A stretch of 64,000 bases of DNA, from positions 3,992 through 67,991 of the forward strand of contig CAUDEY010000009.1 of NCBI GenBank assembly GCA_958448705.1, written 5' to 3'. Each line of letters begins with the position of its first letter. The first letter of the stretch is position 1. The DNA comes from UMGS1322 sp900550765 (GTDB lineage Bacteria; Bacillota; Clostridia; Christensenellales; QALW01). The translations under genes and the position numbers were made by a program. This document shows positions 25,532 to 33,352 of the stretch, one piece after another. The notes below the pieces were generated by a model, which saw only the letters and a list, made by a program, of their open reading frames with translations, was not told the origin of the DNA and did not search any database.

Positions 25532-26535
25532 CGGACGATAAAAAGGTGATTTTTTCGGGTATACAGCCTTCGGGATGTGTGACCATCGGCAATTATTTAG
25601 GCGCGCTGCGTTCCTGGAAGCAGCTGCAGGAGGAATATCACTGCTATTACTGCGTGGTGGATTTGCATGCGATTACGGTTCGGCAGGAGCCTGCGGAGCT
25701 GAGAAGGCGCTGTATTGAACTGTATGCCGAGTATATTGCCTGCGGCCTTGACCCGGAAAAGAATGTGATGTTTTTTCAATCGCATGTGCCGGCACACAGC
25801 GAGCTTTCCTGGCTGCTGACCTGCAATTCCTATATGGGCGAAATGAGCCGGATGACGCAGTTTAAGGAAAAGAGCAAAAAAGCCGGAGCCAATGTCGGGC
25901 TTGGGCTGTTGTGCTATCCGGTATTGATGGCGGCGGATATTCTGTTATATAATGCGGATTTAGTTCCGGTGGGCGAAGATCAAAAGCAGCATCTGGAGCT
26001 GGCAAGAGATCTTGCGATTCGCTTCAACAGCGCCTACAGTGATACGTTCACCGTGCCGGAAGGGTATATTCCCAAAAACGGCGCACGGATTATGAGCCTT
26101 ACGGATCCGACCAGTAAGATGAGCAAAAGTGCGGAAAATCCCAATGCCTTTGTTTCTATTTTGGATACGCCGGATGTGGTGATGAAAAAATTTGCCCGCG
26201 CCGTAACGGATTCTGACAGTACGATTCTCCATGACGCGGCCAATAAACCCGGCGTAACGAACCTGATCGAGATCTATGCGGCTTGTACAGGCGAAGAGAT
26301 TCCGGCCATTGAGGAAACTTTTGCCGGGAAAGGCTACGGTGATTTTAAAAAAGCCGTAGGCGAGGCCGTAGTGGAAACCTTACGGCCGATTCAGGAGAAT
26401 TTTAAGCGGATTATGGAAGATAAGGCCTATATTGAAAAATGCTATACCGAGGGCGCGCGTCAGGCCGCTTTTGCGGCAAATAAAACGTTGGCCAAGGTGC
26501 AGCGTAAAATGGGTCTTGCCCCGAAAAAATTGTAA
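25528..26535 (+). CDS. trpS: Tryptophanyl-tRNA synthetase
   Basis: A class I synthetase of 335 residues charging tRNA-Trp. The HIGH-type motif is within SGIQPSGCVTIGNYLGA, the KMSKS loop is DPTSKMSKSAENP, and GEDQKQHLELARDLA is characteristic of TrpS. Coupled to thrC by ATGA overlap, with no T-box leader of its own. A strong terminator follows. Confidence 0.95.
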   Translation: MTDDKKVIFSGIQPSGCVTIGNYLGALRSWKQLQEEYHCYYCVVDLHAITVRQEPAELRRRCIELYAEYIACGLDPEKNVMFFQSHVPAHSELSWLLTCNSYMGEMSRMTQFKEKSKKAGANVGLGLLCYPVLMAADILLYNADLVPVGEDQKQHLELARDLAIRFNSAYSDTFTVPEGYIPKNGARIMSLTDPTSKMSKSAENPNAFVSILDTPDVVMKKFARAVTDSDSTILHDAANKPGVTNLIEIYAACTGEEIPAIEETFAGKGYGDFKKAVGEAVVETLRPIQENFKRIMEDKAYIEKCYTEGARQAAFAANKTLAKVQRKMGLAPKKL

Positions 26536-26572
26536 AAAATCAGCCACAGCTGTTTTTGCTGTGGCTGATTTT
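26536..26572 (+). terminator. Terminator of the thrC-trpS unit
   Basis: AAAATCAGCCACAGC pairs with GCTGTGGCTGATTTT around a TGTTTTT loop, directly after the trpS stop. Confidence 0.85.
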
Positions 26573-26828
26573 GTACTGCTGCTTTTTGATGGGCTTGTTT
26601 TTGCAAAGGGATAATAGGCAAAATCGCCTGCAAACGTTGGAGGGAACAGCAGGGAAAACTGGAAAGAATTCCATTAGGGCCCGTTGCAGGAATGAAGATC
26701 TGCTGAAACGAGCGTTCTTCTGCCGGCGGAAGTTGAGGGGAATTTTTTATTAAGATGTATTGTAAAAATAGAGGCTGTAAAAACCTTTCGCTTCAAGGGA
26801 AGTGGGCTATGAAAGATTAAACCGCGCC

Positions 26829-27154
26829 AAGCCTGCCCTTAAAGCAGAAGGTGTCAAAACGCAAGTTTTGACGGAGGGAGTGCGGCAGCCAAATTATGCG
26901 GCGCAGTTTATTTTCCTGCTTTCCCCGGTGTCCTTTCTCAGGTGTTACCGATAGGTTTGACGTTGCGCGATTCTCTCCCTCAGTCTCGCTTATGCTCGAC
27001 GGCTCCTCATCAGAAGGCGCCAAAAAAGATGCGGTATTATCTGCGGAAATAGAGTATAAAGCTGCGTTCTATTGATACTCCGAAACAGATCGCAAGAGCA
27101 ACAAGCCTTCCCTTGAAGCAGAAGGTGTCAAAACGCAAGTTTTGACGGAGGGAG
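26829..27154. repeat. REP-like elements in an 800-base gene-free gap
   Basis: The gap 26573-27359 holds no convincing gene. Two direct copies of a ~52-bp element lie at 26829-26880 and 27103-27154; 39 bases are identical, including the palindrome GTCAAAAC/GTTTTGAC and the tail GGAGGGAG. Between them, at 26971-27021, is an opposite-facing relative (CTCCCTCAGTCTCGC ... GGCTCCTCATCAG). The arrangement of two hairpins followed by GAGGGAG matches the elements at 5.1 and 49.2 kb. Confidence 0.75.
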
Positions 27155-27359
27155 AGAAAGAGCAAAAATTAAATTGATGCTGAATTTCCGCGGCTTCCTC
27201 ATTTTGCGGCTATTTGCCGGCATTTCTTGTTAAAGGACGCCGGGCAAGCGAATATATTTATGCATGGCCGTTTTTTTTGCAAGAAAGGCAGGGGAGCTTC
27301 TGTTTTATGGCATCCTGGGCATCCCTGCGGCTATTTTTTATGATAAGGAGTTTTGAGCG

Positions 27360-28775
27360 ATGAATAAAAAATGGGTGAGTCTTTTTTTAAGCGTTCTTGT
27401 ATGCACCGGCTGTTCTGCGGCGCCGCCGGCTTCCTCTGATGATGCGCCGGCCTTTGATGTAACCGCGCCCTTTTCGCAAAGTGAAGAGCTGGTTCTGCCG
27501 GCCCTTTACGGCGAGGGTATGGTCTTGCAGCGGGAACGCGTAAAAATCACGGGAAAATTAACGCAGAATACCGATATTGCGGTCATTTTGGATGAAAAGG
27601 TGTACTGGGGACGCTCTGAAAACGGAAGCTTTTGCATTGCGATTCCCGATGCTGTTCCCGGCGGACCGTACAGCCTGACGGTACGGACCCGGGATTTTGG
27701 AAAACGGTTTGAACAGGTCTATATAGGGGATGTATTCCTGCTGGGCGGTCAGTCGAATATGAGTATGACGCTGGGCAGCTGCGATAAAACGCTTCCGGTA
27801 AAATACATCAACGAGGAGATTCACTTTTTTACCGTCGGCAAGCAGTTTGCCGATGCGCCGCAAACGACGGTTTCGGGAGCCTGGAAAAAAGGCAATGCTG
27901 CGGCCAATATGGATTTTTCAGCCATCGGCGTAATCTTTGCTGATGCCATGCAAAGGAGGGAAAACGTTCCCGTAGGGGCAGTTTGTGCTTCCCTGGGCGG
28001 AACGATGACCAGTACTTGGCTGCCGGAACAGGAGGCTGGAGAGATCGAGGATATTCCCTATATCAACCCTGAAAAATATGCTAATACCAGTGAACCGAGT
28101 AAATGCTATAACGGCATGATTGCACCGCTGACGGATTACGGATTTAAGGGGGTGCTTTGGTATCAGGGAGAAAATCAATCAGAAAAGCATCAGGAACTGC
28201 TCACGGGCGTTATCAACGGCTGGCGGCGGGCTTTTGACGATGCTTCCCTGCCGTTTTTGATTTTTGAACTGCCCGGATATGAGGTAAAAGAGGATCCCAC
28301 CCGTTGGGCACGGGTGCGGCAGGCACAGCAGCAAACAGCAGAAGCACTTGAAAATGTATGGCTTTGCTGTACCATTGATACCGGCGATCAAACAGATCTT
28401 CATCCTTTGGATAAGGAAACGGTAGCTCTGCGCTGCACGCTTGTGGGCCGGAATGCTTTTTATGGGGAAAGCCTTTACACCGGGCCTGTGATTACCGATT
28501 GCACAAGAGAGAACGACACGATTGTTTTAAGCGTTGCTTCCGAAGGCGGACTGACCGTTCAGGGGACGATGGAGGGATGTTTTGAAATTCGTACAAAGGG
28601 GGCAACCGCAGGTTTTGTTCCCGCCCGGGCGGTGATCGATGGCGATACGATTGTTGTTTCGGGAATCGAAGAACCGGTACAGGTACGCTATTGCTTTACA
28701 AGCTTTCCCCGCCCCGCGATATTTGACGGCCGCGGCCTGCCCCTTGACCAGTATGTTTCTCCCGTGCTTGCCTGA
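27360..28775 (+). CDS. Sialate O-acetylesterase-like lipoprotein (SGNH/SASA)
   Basis: A 471-residue surface lipoprotein: signal peptide with lipobox VCTGC (lipidated Cys18), then a beta domain and the SGNH hydrolase core. Catalytic blocks are GGQSNMSM (nucleophile serine near 132), VLWYQGENQSEKH (oxyanion/Gln-Gly-Glu), and TGDQTDLHPLD (Asp-His, near 340). The family removes O-acetyl groups from sialic acid or from acetylated xylan and other glycans. ATG after AAGGAG. It stands alone among REP-like elements, so the substrate cannot be taken from neighbours. Confidence 0.85.
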   Translation: MNKKWVSLFLSVLVCTGCSAAPPASSDDAPAFDVTAPFSQSEELVLPALYGEGMVLQRERVKITGKLTQNTDIAVILDEKVYWGRSENGSFCIAIPDAVPGGPYSLTVRTRDFGKRFEQVYIGDVFLLGGQSNMSMTLGSCDKTLPVKYINEEIHFFTVGKQFADAPQTTVSGAWKKGNAAANMDFSAIGVIFADAMQRRENVPVGAVCASLGGTMTSTWLPEQEAGEIEDIPYINPEKYANTSEPSKCYNGMIAPLTDYGFKGVLWYQGENQSEKHQELLTGVINGWRRAFDDASLPFLIFELPGYEVKEDPTRWARVRQAQQQTAEALENVWLCCTIDTGDQTDLHPLDKETVALRCTLVGRNAFYGESLYTGPVITDCTRENDTIVLSVASEGGLTVQGTMEGCFEIRTKGATAGFVPARAVIDGDTIVVSGIEEPVQVRYCFTSFPRPAIFDGRGLPLDQYVSPVLA

Positions 28776-28802
28776 TTTCGGAAGCAATACGGAAAATTCA
28801 AA

Positions 28803-28844
28803 CAGCAGCGGCGCAGCCGCTGCTGTCAGCGTTTGTGTTTTTTT
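28803..28844. terminator. Terminator between the esterase and HD-hydrolase genes
   Basis: A 10-bp GC-rich stem CAGCAGCGGC-GCA-GCCGCTGCTG at 28803-28825, then a T-rich stretch to 28844; it can serve both convergent genes. Confidence 0.55.
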
Positions 28845-28942
28845 GTTTGGCGCGGCGCAAATCTTCGCATGTATCTGCTGGGAGTTCTCTTTGCATGCGC
28901 GGCGTTGAAAACACCGGTTTTAGTGAATTTTTCGGATGCTTT

Positions 28943-29602
28943 TTACAATAGCGTCTGTCCGTTGATCTCTAGCCGGAAATTTAAGCCTAATTTTTCGGCA
29001 GCCTTACGGCAAAGGATCATGCGGCCCAAAAAGATTTCAAAATAATCCATAATGCTGCTGTACTTTGTTTCAATTTTTAGGTATAAGGTGATCGTTGTTT
29101 TATCTTCGCTGATTTTCAGAGAGGACTCCCTTACCGAAAAGTTGACGCGGTCATGGATGTCAAAGGTAGCGATATCCGTATTGCGTACGCGGCTGCGGCG
29201 AACGTCGGATTTATCTGCCAGAATCAGAGCTGCAGAAACCTCGTCCACCGGAACCCCGGTGCCTTCGTCGTGATTTCCGATCGCCGTAATGACCGTAGCC
29301 ACATCCTCGGCGTCCATGTCCATGTGGTCTAAAATCCGAAAGGCCATAACCGCGCCGCTTTGGGAGTGTTCCACCCGGTTGACCAGATTGCCGATATCGT
29401 GCAGGTAGCCGGCGATCTTGGCCAGCTCTACCTCGTGGGGAGGGTAATTGAGCTGGGAGAGGATTTCTCCTGCGCAGACGGCCACCTTGGTCACGTGGGC
29501 AAAGCTGTGTTCGGTATAGCCCAGCGCCTGCAAAGAACTATCTGCCTTTTGAATATAGGTCTTTACGGCTGCGTTATTTTTGATATCTTCAAAGCTTATC
29601 AT
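28943..29602 (-). CDS. HD-domain phosphohydrolase
   Basis: A 219-residue metal-dependent phosphohydrolase. HD motif residues: H in EHSFAHVTKVAVCAG, GYLHDIGNLV (His-Asp), H in EHSQSGAVMA and the second-shell AIGNHDEGTG plus ILADKSDVRRSR. Such proteins hydrolyse nucleotides or signalling nucleotides; the substrate is unknown. AGGAG 6 bases before the ATG. It follows the orphan response regulator by 12 bases in the same operon, so it may be an output or turnover enzyme of that pathway. Confidence 0.8.
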   Translation of the reverse strand: MISFEDIKNNAAVKTYIQKADSSLQALGYTEHSFAHVTKVAVCAGEILSQLNYPPHEVELAKIAGYLHDIGNLVNRVEHSQSGAVMAFRILDHMDMDAEDVATVITAIGNHDEGTGVPVDEVSAALILADKSDVRRSRVRNTDIATFDIHDRVNFSVRESSLKISEDKTTITLYLKIETKYSSIMDYFEIFLGRMILCRKAAEKLGLNFRLEINGQTLL

Positions 29603-29614
29603 AAAAAACTCCTG

Positions 29615-30286
29615 TCAGGGGCGGGGAATTTTATAGCCCACGCCGCGTACGGTTTCTATCAGGTTTCCCGCACTGCCTAATTTTTGACGCAGGGTGCGGA
29701 TATGTACGTCCACGGTGCGGTTTTCACCGTCAAAGGAATATCCCCAAATACGGTTGAGCAGTTGGTCACGCGTCAGGACCAGGTTCTTTTTTTCTAAAAG
29801 CAGACATAAAAGCTCAAATTCTTTTAACGTAAGCGCAATCTCCTGTCCGTCTACCTTCACCAAATGGGAAGAAGGGCACACATACAGCGGCCCTACGGTG
29901 TATTCCTGTGTGTTTGCCGCTTGGGTGCTCCGGCGCAGCAGGGCTTTGACGCGCGCGACCATTTCCATCATGCCAAAGGGCTTGGGAATGTAATCGTCGG
30001 CGCCTTTTTCAAAGCCTAAAACTTTATCGTATTCTGAACCCTTGGCCGTCAGCAGAATTACAGGCAGATTTTTATATCTGACATCGGTGCGCAGCTTTTC
30101 TAAAATAGAAAGGCCGTCTTCCTCGGGCAGCATGATGTCCAGCATCACCAGCTCCGGCGGCTGTTTTTTCAGTTCTGCCCAAAACAGGGAGGGAGTTTCA
30201 AAGCCCGCGGCCGGGATTCCTGTAGAGGAAAGCGTGTAGACCACCAGTTCCCGTATATTATTATCGTCCTCAACAATATAAACCAT
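29615..30286 (-). CDS. OmpR/PhoB-family response regulator without adjacent kinase
   Basis: A 223-residue regulator. Receiver domain 1-118 with acidic pocket EDD (6-8), phospho-acceptor D50 in VMLDIMLPEEDG, and K in TAKGS; winged-helix DNA-binding domain about 130-221 (LTLKEFELLCLLLEKK; RTVDVHIRTLRQKLG; ETVRGVGYKI). No histidine kinase gene is on either side: upstream is an aminotransferase (12 bases away), downstream the HD hydrolase. It is therefore an orphan locally; the partner kinase must be elsewhere. Confidence 0.88.
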   Translation of the reverse strand: MVYIVEDDNNIRELVVYTLSSTGIPAAGFETPSLFWAELKKQPPELVMLDIMLPEEDGLSILEKLRTDVRYKNLPVILLTAKGSEYDKVLGFEKGADDYIPKPFGMMEMVARVKALLRRSTQAANTQEYTVGPLYVCPSSHLVKVDGQEIALTLKEFELLCLLLEKKNLVLTRDQLLNRIWGYSFDGENRTVDVHIRTLRQKLGSAGNLIETVRGVGYKIPRP

Positions 30287-30297
30287 ACGTACTCCTG

Positions 30298-31497
30298 TTA
30301 TTTTCCTGAAAGCATGGCGTTCTTCAGCAGTTTTAGTGCATCCATTCCGCTTATGATCTGCTCATCGGTAGGGGTGGAATAGTTTACGCGGAAGTTTTGG
30401 CAGGGTTTTTGCGGATCGGTCAAGAAAGCGCTGCCGGGAACTACCGCTACGCGGTATTCCCTGATAGCACGTGTGCAGAAATCCTGCATATCGATTTGGG
30501 GGGGAAGCGCGCACCATAAAAACAGTCCGCCGGTCACCCTGCTGCAGGTAATTTCAGGCATAAGGCATTCTTCGGCTTTTTTTCTGCACAGCGCGGCTTT
30601 TTCTTTGTAAAGCGCCCGCAGCCGTTTTAAATGGGCGGCAAAATCATAATCGGTCATAAAATGGTAGGCGATCATTTGGGCCAGAATGTTGGAATGTACG
30701 TCCTGGGTTTGCTTGATGGCAGTAAATTTAGCAATCAGCGGCTGGGGGGCGATGCAGAAGCCTACGCGCAGACCGGGGGAAAGAACCTTAGAAAACGATC
30801 CGGCATATAAAACGATGCCGTCAGTATCCATGCTTTTTATTGAGGGCAGGCTTTCTTCGGTAAAATAAAGATCGCCGTAGGGATTGTCCTCTAAGATGAG
30901 AAAGCCGTATTTTTTTGCCAGCGCATAGATTGCGCGGCGTTTTTTTAGGCTGGTGGTAATCCCGGTGGGATTTTGAAAATTGGGTATGATATATAACAGC
31001 TTTACGTTTTTATTGGTTTTTGCGGCTTCCTCCAGTGCGGCAAGATCCAGCCCGTCTTCCTGCATGGGGATGCCCGTCAGGCTGGCGCCGGAGAGCTTGA
31101 GGGCGTTGATCGAGCCTACAAAGCTGGGCTCTTCGCAAAGGATGGTATCGCCCGCGCCGCAGAGCGCGGCTGCTGCCAGACTCATGACCTGCTGCGCGCC
31201 TGCGGTAATTAAAATATCGTCAAAGCCCTTGAAGGAATCATGATTTTGCTGCATGTACGCCTTCAGGGTCTCCCGCAGGGGGGTATAGCCTTCCGTGACC
31301 GAATACTGCAATGCTGCGATGGGATCTTCTGCAAAAATTTTTTGGGTAATTTGCGCTACTTCCCGGGAGGGGAATGCCTCCGGCGAGGGGTTTCCCGCCG
31401 AAAACGGAATGATGCCCGGAGAGGCGCTCATTTTTAAAATTTCACGGATCGCCGAGGGCTTCAGCGCCCGGGCGTTTTCGGAAAAAGAATATTCCAT
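30298..31497 (-). CDS. PLP-dependent aminotransferase (2-aminoadipate/valine class)
   Basis: A 399-residue fold-type I aminotransferase lacking the GntR-like DNA-binding domain of MocR proteins. Seen: IPFSAGNPSPEAFPS, ITAGAQQVMSLAA, PNFQNPTGITTSLKKR, EDNPYGDLYF and the lysine in YAGSFSKVLSPGLRVG. The amino donor is unknown; relatives include 2-aminoadipate and branched-chain transaminases. First gene of the operon with the response regulator and HD protein, promoter at 31534-31562. Confidence 0.87.
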   Translation of the reverse strand: MEYSFSENARALKPSAIREILKMSASPGIIPFSAGNPSPEAFPSREVAQITQKIFAEDPIAALQYSVTEGYTPLRETLKAYMQQNHDSFKGFDDILITAGAQQVMSLAAAALCGAGDTILCEEPSFVGSINALKLSGASLTGIPMQEDGLDLAALEEAAKTNKNVKLLYIIPNFQNPTGITTSLKKRRAIYALAKKYGFLILEDNPYGDLYFTEESLPSIKSMDTDGIVLYAGSFSKVLSPGLRVGFCIAPQPLIAKFTAIKQTQDVHSNILAQMIAYHFMTDYDFAAHLKRLRALYKEKAALCRKKAEECLMPEITCSRVTGGLFLWCALPPQIDMQDFCTRAIREYRVAVVPGSAFLTDPQKPCQNFRVNYSTPTDEQIISGMDALKLLKNAMLSGK

Positions 31498-31533
31498 AAA
31501 GAGCCTCCGTTTTAAAGAAATTTTTCTGCATTT

Positions 31534-31562
31534 ATTTTATCACAAAATCCGGTAAAGCACAA
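31534..31562 (-). promoter_or_regulatory. Promoter of the aminotransferase-RR-HD operon
   Basis: On the minus strand TTGTGC (31562-31557), a 17-base spacer and TAAAAT (31539-31534). Confidence 0.55.
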
Positions 31563-31646
31563 CGTCCCTTTTTTTGAAAGAAAAAGTGAGAGATTTTTTC
31601 TTCTGCACTGTTAAAGAGGCGAAAGGGAGAAAAGGAGAGAAGCAGA

Positions 31647-32201
31647 ATGGATTACGGTGCCAGTAGCTACCGCCGTTTCCTTGCAGGCGATGACAGCGGT
31701 CTTGCCGAAGTGATTCGGCTTTATAAGGATGGTTTGATGTTCTATATCAACGGCTATGTACACGATATCAGCACGGCCCAGGATTTGACGGAGGATGTAT
31801 TTTTTAAGCTGGCGGTAAAAAAGCCGCACTTTCGGGAGGAAGCTCTGTTTAAAACATGGCTGTATACGATTGGCCGCAATTTGGCCTTAAACAGGCTGAA
31901 AAAGCTTTCGCGGCACAAGGAATGCAGTACGGAAGCGCTTGAGATTTCGTCCGAAGAGGAGCTTTTGGAACAGCGGTGCTTAAAAAATGAGCGCAACGCC
32001 TGTTTGTATCGGGCAATGGCGCAGCTGAAGCCGGAATACCGGGAAGTGCTGCATCTGCTGTTTTTTGAAGGCATGAAAAACGCAGAAGCCGCTAAGGTAA
32101 TGAAAAAGAATACACGGCAGATCGAAAACCTCGCCTATAGAGCAAAGCGCTCCTTGCGATCCCGTTTAGAAAAGGAGGATTTTGATGTTGAAGGATTGTA
32201 A
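31647..32201 (+). CDS. ECF-type RNA polymerase sigma factor
   Basis: A 184-residue sigma-70-family factor of the extracytoplasmic-function group. Region 2 spans about 25-90 (DLTEDVFFKLAVKKPHF, FKTWLYTIGRNLALNRLKK); region 4 spans about 125-178 (LKPEYREVLHLLFFEGM, then NTRQIENLAYRAKRSL). AGGAGAG ribosome site. It overlaps the next gene by 17 bases, the usual coupling of an ECF factor with its membrane partner. Confidence 0.9.
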   Translation: MDYGASSYRRFLAGDDSGLAEVIRLYKDGLMFYINGYVHDISTAQDLTEDVFFKLAVKKPHFREEALFKTWLYTIGRNLALNRLKKLSRHKECSTEALEISSEEELLEQRCLKNERNACLYRAMAQLKPEYREVLHLLFFEGMKNAEAAKVMKKNTRQIENLAYRAKRSLRSRLEKEDFDVEGL

Positions 32202-32904
32202 TGAAATGACCCGCGATGTTTTGGCCCGTCGGGACGCTTACCAGAAAAAGAGAAGCCGCCGGCTGCGGATTGCCGCCGGTACTGCAGCGGGAATCCTGCT
32301 CTGTTGTGCGGCAGTATTTGCTTTTGCCCCGGGAAAGCAGGCGCCGGGAGAAAAGGCGATAGACGGCGGAACAATAGTTTCCGCTCCTGCGCCGGAACAG
32401 ACGGCGCCGGGATATGCATTTTCCCTTTTTGTCAATGAGATAGATAAAAATACGGCCGGTGCGCTGCGGGCAGACGTTGATATTCAGGTTGTCTCTCTGC
32501 CGGAGACGGAAACAATTCCCCAGCTGCAGTTTTTAAAAGAGCTGGAACTGCCGGAAACGCTGCGTGAGGGAACTGTGTATGCCGTTTATGTACGGTCTGA
32601 GCGGGATATCCCTGAATATGATTGCCTGTATGAATACCGCTGTCAGTTTTCTGACCCGAATTCGGAAAAAGAATTGAACGTGGCGTTTTCTTCCCGGGGA
32701 AAGCCGATTCGAGATTATCTCTTTGATGAAGAAGGCGCCAGGGTTTCTCGTATTAACGGCGTGGAAATGACGGTCTTTCGGTATGAAGATACATTGTACA
32801 CCGAATTTACCGCCGGCGGATTGTTTTTTGATTTGGAAGCCCATGGCCTTTCCGAACAGGAATTTGCGCTTTGCATAGCGGAGATCCTTCAGCAGTGTTG
32901 CTGA
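32185..32904 (+). CDS. Membrane-anchored partner of the ECF sigma factor (putative anti-sigma)
   Basis: A 239-residue protein: about 25 cytoplasmic residues with a basic KKRSRRLR stretch, one transmembrane helix (about 30-50) and an extracytoplasmic domain of about 185 residues ending in paired cysteines. The ATG at 32185 follows AAAAGGAGG. Position and topology suggest control of the sigma factor, but the cytoplasmic part is short and shows no zinc-binding anti-sigma motif. It may instead be a sensor subunit or a regulated target. Family not recognised. Confidence 0.6.
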   Translation: MLKDCNEMTRDVLARRDAYQKKRSRRLRIAAGTAAGILLCCAAVFAFAPGKQAPGEKAIDGGTIVSAPAPEQTAPGYAFSLFVNEIDKNTAGALRADVDIQVVSLPETETIPQLQFLKELELPETLREGTVYAVYVRSERDIPEYDCLYEYRCQFSDPNSEKELNVAFSSRGKPIRDYLFDEEGARVSRINGVEMTVFRYEDTLYTEFTAGGLFFDLEAHGLSEQEFALCIAEILQQCC

Positions 32905-33140
32905 CGAGGAAAAAACAAGTGCAGTACTTGCCCAGGAGTCTTTTACCGCTTTTTCCCGGCTTCCCCGTCAGAAGAGGCCGCGGCTGCAATGCAAAGGTAT
33001 ATGCTTTTTTTATTAGAGTAACCTTAGAAAAGCGGGTTTTTTAATGAACCTTTACTGCTGAAAGCTGTTGCTGTATCAAAGGAAATCGGAAAAACAGCGT
33101 ATTTTCCGATTGAAAAACAGAAGGAGATTTTTCATGCTTT

Positions 33141-33168
33141 GCGCCGGAGAAACACCGGCGCTTTTTTT
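33141..33168 (+). terminator. Intrinsic terminator in the gap before the GH42 gene
   Basis: GCGCCGG-AGAAACA-CCGGCGC followed by seven T. It ends transcription from the sigma-factor operon. The remaining gap 32905-33352 shows no supported gene. Confidence 0.75.
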
Positions 33169-33241
33169 ACAGAATACCCCTGCGGCAATCTTTGAGCGCA
33201 TCGGTTCATGCAATTTAGTACAAAGGTGCAATATAGTTTTA

Positions 33242-33270
33242 TTGATCTTTTTTTGCGGCCGTTATATTCT
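33242..33270 (+). promoter_or_regulatory. Promoter of the GH42 gene
   Basis: TTGATC at 33242, a 17-base spacer and TATTCT at 33265-33270, just after the terminator. Confidence 0.5.
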
Positions 33271-33352
33271 AATATAGTGTTATCGTGTTTCGAGTATCCT
33301 GTTTCTCCGATGGTTTGCTCTTATATTCAGGATGTATAAAGGAGTGTTTTTT

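Noticed and set aside
33068..33277. Small frame crossing the terminator before the GH42 gene
   Set aside because: It runs through the GCGCCGG hairpin and its T-run, and has no similarity or conserved composition.
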